DNA from: Microglena sp. YARC
Taxonomy: Eukaryota; Chlorophyta; Chlorophyceae; Chlamydomonadales; Chlamydomonadaceae
DNA: 64,000 bases
NCBI GenBank assembly: GCA_022414725.1
Contig: CM039465.1
Location: forward strand, 23,435,049 to 23,499,048
Reading direction: 5' to 3'
A model generated the notes under the pieces. It was not told where the DNA came from and searched no databases. It saw nothing but the letters and a program-made list of their open reading frames with translations. Each line of letters opens with the position of its first letter. Position 1 is the stretch's first letter. This document shows, piece by piece, positions 38,601 through 48,870 of this stretch. The position numbers and the translations under genes are program-made.

Positions 38601-41600
38601 CGCCTCTCATGAGTTGTGCCCCTGCCATGCTAGGCATGCGCTTCTGAACGGTGGTAACCTTAGAGATCCCAGTTGAGCGGCTGGCTGCATAGCCCCTGCG
38701 GTACAAGTAGGGGGAAGCTGGTCAGCACTTATCTGGTCAGCACTTATCTGGTCGGCACTTGGCTGGTCAGCGCTTATCTGGTCCGCACTTGGCTGGTCAG
38801 CACTTGGCTGGTCCGCACTTATCTGGTCAGCACTTGGCTGGTCAGCACTTATCTGGTCAGCACTAAACTGGTCAGCACTTATCTGGTCAGCACTTATCTG
38901 GTCAGCACTTATCTGGTCAGCACTAAGCTGGTCAGCACTTATCTGGTCAGCACTTGGCTGGTCAGCACTTATCTGGTCAGCACTAAACTGGTCAGCACTT
39001 ATCTGGTCAGCACTAAGCTGGTCAGCACTTATCTGGTCAGCACTTATCTAGTCAGCACTTATCTGGTCAGCACTAAGCTGGTCAGCACTTATCTGGTCAG
39101 CACTTATCTAGTCTGCACTAAGCTGGTCAGCACGTATCAGGTCGGCACGTATCTGGTCAGCACTTAGCTGGTCAGCACTTGGGTTTAGGTTGTTTAAGTT
39201 GTTAAGGCTTATGGTTTAGGATAATGGTTTAGGTTTAGGTGGTGTAGGAAATGAATTGCTGAGCAGGTAAGTGGTGAGCAGCTTCCCCCCACTACTACCT
39301 GCGGTGTGAGACGCGGGAGAACATGCTGACCACGCTAGCTGCAAAGCTTTTGTCTCGCAGGTTGCTGGTGAAGCTCTTGTCCGTAGCAGCGTCGCCCTTG
39401 CTCTTGGGCTTCTTCGTCTTGGAGCGCATCTCCTCCGGGGTAATCAGCTTCACCTTGAACATCAGTCCATCGGAAATGACGACGTTCTTAGAATCGCCAG
39501 CGGTTCCAAACTGCATGGTGTCCACCACACGTTGCCTCATTAGGAGCTTCTGGTTCTGGTTGCCCAGCTCACTCATGCACCTATCCCACCACCTGCTAGG
39601 CGCCCCATGGAACGCGTTAACCAGGTCATCCCAGGTGGAAATGACACCCAAGTCAAGCTTGAACAGACCGTGGTACATGCCAAACAGCGTCACCGTGATC
39701 TGATAGAACAAGCTGGTATCGAACAGCACGATGACAACAAACGGAGCCACACGGAGGAAGATGAGAATCCAATCACCACCCAAGCACGGCAGCTCGAGAG
39801 CCCCGATCTTGTAGGAGTCATTAAGTCCCCCGGGGCATCCCAGGAAGTTCCTCTCAAGCATCGCCAAGACAGGAAGGACAGTCGGCTTGGCAAGCACAAA
39901 GTAGTCAAAGGGGATCTTCATGGCGAAGACGATGACCCAGAAGAAAGCATTCTGGAAGAAGCTGGGCCATTGCATCTTCATAGGTGCAGTCAGCCAGCTC
40001 ACGGGATTGGGTCGGGAAGACATGATCTTGATCCAATCGGGCATTCCCAGCGCCTCGGTCAGGCTGATGCAATAGCCATCCCTGGTTGTGATCAAGAAGT
40101 GCAGGAACCAGTAGACAACGAAGATGAGTGCAAAGAACATCCAGAAGTCATGCGCCAGGGGGCCCAGTCGGGGAATGGAGGGAGTGTCCTTAAACTGAAT
40201 GATGTACCATGCTAAAATGAAGCCGAAGATGAGAGGCCACTCTACGATCCCAAAAATACCATACAGGGGGGTCCCTTCAATACGGAAGTGGCGCTGTGTC
40301 TGCACCGTCTTGGCCAGCTTGTAGATCTGCGTCTTCTCACTCTGTGTCGCCTTCCCACTTGTGTGGTTCGTCTCATGCATCTTCTGCAGCAACTGCCGCC
40401 GGTTGGTGGGCTGCTCTTGAGCACTCATGTGGGCACTCACCTGTCAAAACAACAACACAAAGAAAGTTAGTTTGGCTTAGGAGTGGGTGTATGGTGGAAG
40501 TGGTGTGGTTTGTGTGGTGTGTGTGTGTGTGGTCGTGGTGGTGGTGTGTGTGTGTGGGGGGGGGGGGGGGGGCTAGTGGTGTGTGTGTGGGTGTGGCTTG
40601 TCTCATGCATCTTCTGGAGCAGCTGCCTCCGTTCGGTTAGCTACTCTTGTGCACTCATATGGGCAAACACATGTCACAACAAGAACAACAAGAACAAAAG
40701 AAAGGTAGACAGGGTTAGGAGTTGGAGATGGGCGTGGATGGTGTGGTGTGGTGATTTTTTAGAATAATAGACCAAGTACCGGCCCTCTGGACAGTCCTCG
40801 CAAGTCGGCCCCCTTAGGGGGCCACTTTAAGCAGCTATCAACTCTTTAGACTGCCCATCCTCTTGCAACTGCCTTCCCCATGGCAAGACCTAGACAGCCT
40901 GTGGCTGTCCCTAATCCCAAAACAAAGTTTAGGAATTGGCCGGTACTTAAAGTATTAGGCAGCTAAAAGCTGCCTCAGACTTGCGGGTACCGCCCAGAGC
41001 TAGAGGGCCCGGTACTCCAAGTCTTAGGCAGCTTCAAGTGGGCCCCCTACCAAGTACCGGCCCTCTGGGCGGCACTCCAAGTACCGGCCCTCTGGGCGGT
41101 ACTAGCAAGTATTAGGCAGCTTTTAGCTTTCTGTGGTGCGGGTGTGGGTATATGGTGGTAGTGGTGGGTGTGATGGTGTGTGTGGGTGGGTGGGTGGTGG
41201 GGGGTAAGTATGGGTTTTTGTGTGGTTCAAGAGTGGGTTTTGCCCACACTTGCGAATGAGGCTTATAATGTGGGAAAAGCCCTAATTACAAGTCAAGCAT
41301 GGCTTCTCTTGTACAGCAAGTGCTGCCGGTGTGTCATTTCTTCTTGAGTACTCATGTGAGCACACGGCTGTCAGAAAACAACAGAAAAAAGGTGAACAAA
41401 ATACCACACAACAAAATATTGCAAAAGACAACAGGTGTAACCTAAAGCATGCCGGGCAAACCAGTCAGAATACAGAAAAATAAAAGTAGAAAAAATAAAG
41501 CAAGCGACAAGATGTATTAGGCTGGTTAGTAATAAATTAAAATCGTAAAATCAAATCATCGCTGTAGCACGAACTCAGGGCCCCTGTCCCTGTAAAACGA

Positions 41601-44600
41601 TTGTTCGGGGTTCAGATCATCAGTTTTTTTCGTTTTAGCCCTCATGATATCATGGTTGCAAAAGTCTCATGAGCCTATTTGGCTACCCCTGGACTGATAC
41701 AACATAACAACATACAACCCTGGCACATCCCAAACAGCGGAGGAGTTGTAACAATCATACAAATCACTAGGGACCGGCATATCATATAATGATGTTGGAC
41801 TAAGGTGAGTATGATATCATATGATATCATCCAAATTGCATAATATAATATTGTATATAAATGGTAACTGTGGCCTAGTCAAACTGCCGGCATCATATCA
41901 TATCATATGATCACATGATATCATATCATGAAATGATATCTAGGGAGAGGCAAAGACCGATATATATATGATAGACCTGGATAGACCGATATATAGATGA
42001 TAGAGGTATGGTAGAAATCAACTCTCATGAACGGAGTGCTCACATGGTTGAGCCCATTTTCCAATATTTGGTACCCCTGGGCGAAAAAACAACCAAGGTT
42101 CAATCCCCGTCAGGAGGCAAAAACAACCCCGGGTCAGAAAGTGCCCATGACCCCAGCTGGTCAGCTTGTCACGCAACTCAAGAGGGCAGGGGAGGAACTC
42201 CACGGGTGCGATTGCTTCACTTGGTCGTTTCTAACTTGGATACTATGGAAAAATGCTTCTCGCCATGATTAGAGAAGGTGGTTCAATTCCACTCGGTATA
42301 ACAATGCCGCAGAGGTATGGTAGTCATCAACCCTCATGAACGGAGTGCTCACATGGTCGAGCCTATTTTCCAATATTTGGCACATATACATATATTTATT
42401 CGCAAAGCCGATAGATCTATCGATATCCCTTATCCGACGCCCCCCCTGGTCCCGATATATCAATATAGATCTATATGGGCATTTTGAGCCGTCGACTGTT
42501 CCTAGAACTTGCTATTCCCTTTCTTCGCACTGTTCCAAATGAAAATGGCAAATAGCCTTCTGAATGAAGCCGCCTTAAAAAGTTATAAAGTTATGAGAGC
42601 GATCGGAAGTCGCCTACAGCCGTCTTGGCCATTTTCGAGAAAGCCCCACCAGCTTCTAACTGGGGAGCAAACTTCGATGCGCAGATTGAAGAAGGTGGAC
42701 CTTGCCTGTTGTTTTGTCGCGCTTGTGACATTGGCATCAGGCCAAACAACATTAGCAACTTGACGAACGCACACATGAAGGCATGCAAGGGGGGTAGAGG
42801 CAGGCCCCCTAACAGTCCTAAGGAACAGTGCTCCTATCCTGCTAGCGAATAGGGCTTTAGCCTATGGCCTTTAGAGGATGATTCAGGGCGATTGCATTAT
42901 GTGTCCAAGTAACTCTACTAGTCTACTACCCTAGCGAAGCGATCGCGGCACTATGATGATTTGATGATGATGATGAACTGTTCGGCAACCAGTAGCAGCT
43001 TCTAGGCAGCTCCCCGTGCACTAGCTTGCGTTAGTTTTGGCTGAATAGCCAGCCATGGGAGCTGCCTAGAAGCTGTACAAATTAGACAGTTTAAAGACTT
43101 TCCTAGGACCTGTTGTATGCTGAACTGCTGATGGTGATGAACTGATGATGGGGGTAGGGGGGACTAGGCCTGGGTTGGTTTGGAGGCTGTATCGTGACCG
43201 TTTAGTATATGACCGCGTCGGCAGCGAGCTTCACAAGTGATTACTAAACTATAAATAAATCCTGCATTTGTTTTGAAGGCACAAGGCACCTTAATATGAT
43301 GCAGACCACATGGAAAATATATCCCAAATTTTTCAGAGGCCTCCTTTAGGTTCCGATGTACCATATATATATATATATTTTGCTATATCTAGATCTATAT
43401 AGATCTATATGCTGGTGCATTATACATCTATTTGCCACCCCCTAATGGCATCATATGATATCATGTTGCCGTTCCCTACAAATCACAAGCAGGACACCAG
43501 GCCCAAGCACACACCTCATCGGCTTTGGGCCCAAGTGGCCGGAAGTAGCCCTTCTTGTCCAGAATCTTTGACAGGGCTGTTTCCAGCGGCTCACGTGGTG
43601 TCCGCGTCATGTACCAGTTAGCACAGCGCTCCATGGTCTTCATGAGGCAGAAGAAGGGGATGGTGGCGCTGATGGCGCGCCAATCCCATCCGTAGAAGGC
43701 GATACACAGCTGTGCAAAGAAGATGCAGAGCTGGAGGGCGTAGACCCTGAAGTACGCGCGGTACACGGCTGCCCATGTGCGACGCTCTCGGTAGGTCTTC
43801 ACAAATACTACATTGCGCCACCACTCGGCTGCAACCTGTGGGTTGGTTTGGTTTGCTTTGGTTGATTTGGGACGGGTTTGTTTTGTTTGGGTTGCTACTG
43901 TTTGGTTTTGTTTGGGTTTATTTTGGTTTTGTTTGGGATTGTTTGGGTTTGTTTGGGTTTGTTTGGGTTTGTTTGGATTTGTTTGGGTTTGTTTATGTTT
44001 GTTGGCAGGTCCCACCTGTGGGTCGTACTTGGTGTCCACCACCTCCTTGGACTTGTAGCCCAAGTTGGTCATCAGCATATACGCGCTGTTAGGCGTGCAA
44101 GACAAAACCTTCTCTCGGCTGACTTTTAAGTCCGCCAGCGCCTTCCAAACAATATCCTTGGTCGCAAGGGACTCGTTGAAATCATCGTAGCCCAAACGGT
44201 GTGCCGTCTCAACGTTGAGAGTTCCCAAGTGGTCGATCTCGTAGGACATGACGTAGAAGATGGGAGTGATGACATGGTCCGTGAAGTAGCCGCCGTCGCC
44301 CCAAGCCACTAGGTCAGCCACCAAAGTTCGGTCAGCGGTGGGCACGTCGGTGTTGCGTAAGCGCTTGGTGATCAGCTTTGTTCGCCCCAAGTCCTCAGGT
44401 CGCATCTCTGTTGCGCAGATGGCCAGCAGGTGCTGGAGCTCGTAGATCACACCCTGCAAGGCGACACCAAACATGTCATGTGCTCGTGTGTGGGTGGACT
44501 TACAGGCCAGGGGTAGAAAAATACAGGAAGATTGTGTGTGTGAGAGTCAGTGAGTGGGTGGGGGGGGGGGGGGGGGGGGGATATGTCCGTGTGTTTTTGT

Positions 44601-47600
44601 ATGTTTGTATGTGTGAATGAGTGAGTGAGTGAGTGAGTTACTGCGTGCGTGCGTGAGTGCGTGCATGCGTGAGTGCGTGAGTGAGTTAGTGAGTGAGTGA
44701 GTGTGAAGCCAAATTGCATTGCCAGGCTGATTTGTGGGGTAATGGAGAGGGATAGAGATATGGGATGAGTGGTGGTGGTGGCGGTGGTGGGGGGTGGTGG
44801 TTTGGGTGTGGGTGTGGGTGGTGGTGGTGGTGTGGATGTGGATGTGGATGTGGGTGATGTGTGTGGGTGTGGGTGGTGGTGGTGGTGGTGGTGTGTGGTG
44901 TGGGTGGTCGTGGTGGCGGTGGTGTGGATGGTGGCGGTGGTGTGGGTGGTGCTTTGGGTGTTGGTGGTGGCGGTGGTGTGGGTGTTGGTGTGGGCGTGGG
45001 CTAGGGTGGTGGTGGTGGTGTGGGTATGGGTGGTGGAGGTGGTGTGGGTATGGGTGCGGGTGGTGGCAGTATTGTGAGTGTGGGTGTGGGTGTGACTCTG
45101 TGAGGATCCCTGCCTGCCTCCCTTTCCCCACCTGATGCTTGTTTCTTAGCTGCGGCTGCCTCTGGCGAGCCCTGTAGTACTGTGACGCTGCCACTGGAGT
45201 CTCCCAAAGAGTCTCCATGACGGGGGAGAAGCTCAGGCACCAGTAGAGGAACCACAGGATCTCGGGGCAGTGCCGCGCATTGGCGCTTTCAGTGTAGATG
45301 AGGAAGTAGAGGCATAGCTCGCACAACAGTCCGTGGATGACAGTGTCGTGCCAGAAAGGCGCCTCGCGAAGGACTTCAGTGCGGGTTTTTACACGGACGG
45401 GCAGCTGCACATGCTTGCACCATTGAACCTGCACACAGTGGGTTGGTTTGGTTTGGGTTTGTTTTGGTTGGTTTGGGGCGGGTTTGTTTGGTTTGGTATT
45501 ATTTGGTTTTGTTTAGTAACAGTTTTATTGGTTTTTGGTTACTATTTAATTTGTTTGGGGCGGGTTTTCACACGGACGAGCAGCTGCACACGCTTGCACC
45601 ATTGGACCTGCACGCAAGTTGGGGGGGCCAAGTGAGTAGGGTGCCAAGTACGATATTGTATAGATACCGGTATATTGTACAGATGTACCACATAGATACC
45701 GGTATATCATACAGTATATCGTATAGATACCGGTATATGATCTATTGTACGATATCATACGATATATCAATATATTATATATATAATATATTTATATATT
45801 GATATTAACATCCATACAAATGAGCCAGCGCAGGAAAGGACTTCTACGCATGGAAGCTGTTCTGGCTGTAACAAAAGCAGGAGAGCCAGGTGCAGGGGCA
45901 GCACAGGCTTATGTTTTGATGTTCATATGAATACCGGCATGTGAATCACTATCACGGTCTGGTCAGCCTTGCGGGGATTGAGGAGGAGGAGGAGAGGAGG
46001 AGGAGGGGGGGGGGGGGGGGGTATGTTGGTATGATGTTTTACATGATGTTTTACAAGATGTTTTACATGATGTTTACACCCGGTTACAGACTTGCACAAT
46101 GCTTTCCTGTCTCATTGGTACTTTGGTTTCATGTCTAATCGATGTTCATATGAATACCGGTATGTGATCACTATCATACAAGCAGGAGGGCCTGGTGCAG
46201 GTGCAGCACAGGCTTAGGTTTAAGGAAGGAAAATGTTCTTGAGTAGCACCATGGTTCTTCTCTTCGACTTTTGGAAGCTACTAGCAGATTGTTTTGCCCC
46301 AAAAGCAACTCCACATGGCACCAACGTAGCACCCCCAAAACACCAAGGTACATAATTTAGCACTTGTGCTACAAGAAAACCCGCTTGCATCATGAGCTTC
46401 ACCAACCTCAAAACGAGACAATTATATCTGAATGCTGCCAACCTTTGGTGGTTGACCCCAGTGCAAGCAAACGGGCTGGCTTCCCCAATCTCACGCCTCA
46501 TAATAAGGCATACTATTGATTAATTTTATTTTATAATGCTGTCAGCATCCTTTACTTACGCCCTCCCACCCCGCCCCACCCGCCCCGCCCTCATCTACAC
46601 AACCACGCATCCCCACTTCACCCCAACTCCACCCACACCCTTAACCCTCTCCAAACCAATATGCGTTGCCTCGTAGAAGTATAACATATTGGAATGCAGC
46701 TCCAGCAGAGCCAGCCTACAGCGTTGCTTGTACGTATCCCCCATGCGCTCCTCCCACACCATCCCCGCCCCACCTCCATCTACACACCCACGCCATCCCT
46801 CTTCACCCCACCTCCACCCACACCCGTAACCCTCTCCAACCCAATATGTGTTACCTCGTATGAGTAGAAGATAGTGGAATGCAGCTCCAGCAGAGCCCGC
46901 CCAAAGCGCTGCTTATCCGTATCCCCCATGGGGTCCTCCGTAGCATCGGTGCGCCTCATGTAGCCATTCTTCACCAACAAGTGGGTCAAATGGTCACTGG
47001 CAACGAAGATGGTAGCAGGGGTAAACTCGTGGCGGGTGAACTGTGAAGTGGAGGGGGACATGTTGAAGGCCTGAAAGCCAAAGGCTCGCCCCACACACCA
47101 CGTCACCGCATGGACCAGGTCGTCCCATATGGCGGTGTTCAAGTTGGGCAGACGCAGCTTTTTGGGCATTTTCTCATCTGGGGTGGCGCCCACATAGTCA
47201 TTCACGCCAGTCTCGTGCTTCTCCTCCTCGCCATCAGAATCCTCAATGGCCCCACCAGACCTGTTACCCAACAAGCGGGCAAAGATAGATTGCATGGAAT
47301 CAGCGCCATCCGACGAGACGGACAGGACACTCTGGCTCCTAAGCTCCTTTACGCTGGTGCCCACCTTCTTCAAGGCCGACGCTCTAGCGCCAGACTGTTT
47401 GGGGCCAGACGGTCTGGCGGCCGCCCCAACACTGGAGACATCACGGGTGCCTGCACGAGCCTTTAGGCCCCCCCCCTTAGGTGCTCCTTCATCCGCCATG
47501 TCCCCCATCACATTCATGTCAACCCCTCTTGACTTGCCTGATGAGCGCTGGCTGGAATGGCGCTGTTCAGACGTAAGGTTGGCCTCTTTATCCATTTCGT

Positions 47601-48810
47601 CGGCTACGCGGAGGCTTTGATGCTTGAGCAAAGCACGCTCATCGCGCAAAGAAACACGCTCATCAGGCTCCCCTGGTAGGCTGAATCCCACGTTTGCACG
47701 TGGAAGCTCCTCGCCTGGATCCCCTGTACCAGAGGCGTGGACTGGCGCCTTCCCGCCATCAGGTGCATCGTCACCACCATCATCATCGTCATCATCATCA
47801 TCAGAAGGCTCTGCAAGAAGGCCAACCCTTTGCAGCCTGGAGGCATTCAACTCTTTGGTCGTGCCTTTGTCCAAGCCACCCGGCCTACCTGTTGAGCCAT
47901 CTTCTAGCTGCCCAGCCCCACCTCCTGGGAGGACCGCTTGGTGGCGGCCATCAGGAGCAGCACCGTGCACTTGTCCCCCTAGCCTACTGGCTACATGAGT
48001 CGTGGCATCAAGGTGAGGCTCACGTCTCTTGCCCGTGCTAGGCCTACCTTCTTCCGACCCCAGTGGACTGCCAGGAGGGAGGAGCGCTTCCGCTGTGTAT
48101 GGGGCATGGGATCGGTTGTAGCCAATGGAGGAAAACAAAAATAGGAATTGGATTGAAGTTGCAAATGCATTCCAGAATGGTTATAACGGTCACAAAATGG
48201 GTTTGACATAAATGTTGAATCTGGGGGGGTCTTGTACAATTGTACAATATATCATACGATATCTTACAACATATCATATGATATAAATGTTCACGATATC
48301 AGACTTGACAACACTAGACATGAGTGATGATGGCGCAAGGCCTGGCAGGGATACATGGATACTAAGTTCATGTTGTTAGCTTGTCAATATAAGTTTTAAA
48401 CTGTTAGCCCTACACTGATACCTGCTCTCTTCCCCTCTCTGATGATCAAGCTTCTACGGAATATACCAGCTACACCAGACAAACAGGACCATGGAAGGAG
48501 GACCCTACCTTTGGTGGATGAGACATTCAAGTTATTCCCTCCAGCAGGGTGGTGTTGATTGCGATCAACATGCTGCTCCTCGACATCCCTAGCTGTCCCA
48601 TTGAATGTGAGCGGTGTTAACTCAGGTATTTGGGGCATCTCTGTGGGGCAGTCATGATCGCGTCAGAGGGGAACCATGTACACGCTGCAACTCTGATCCA
48701 GCCCGTGTGTGTGTGTGTGTGTGTGTGTGTGAGTGTGTGTTTATGTGTGTGTGTGTGCAAGTGTGCATGTGTGTGTGTGCATGTGTGTGTGTGTGTGTGT
48801 TTGTGTGTTT

Positions 48811-48870
<60 letters not shown>

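Noticed and set aside
35422..38706. 1,094-codon minus-strand frame rich in His, Thr and Pro
   Set aside because: Only its first 164 codons are a real exon (38,204-38,695). The rest is an 11-bp minisatellite that happens to lack stops, and the true gene splices over it.
24309..39185. CRISPR-like arrays
   Set aside because: The arrays are head-to-tail repeats without unique spacers and sit in introns of a eukaryotic gene.
39180..39245. Interstitial plant-type telomere repeat
   Set aside because: Only scattered GGTTTAGG pieces; no run of TTTAGGG.
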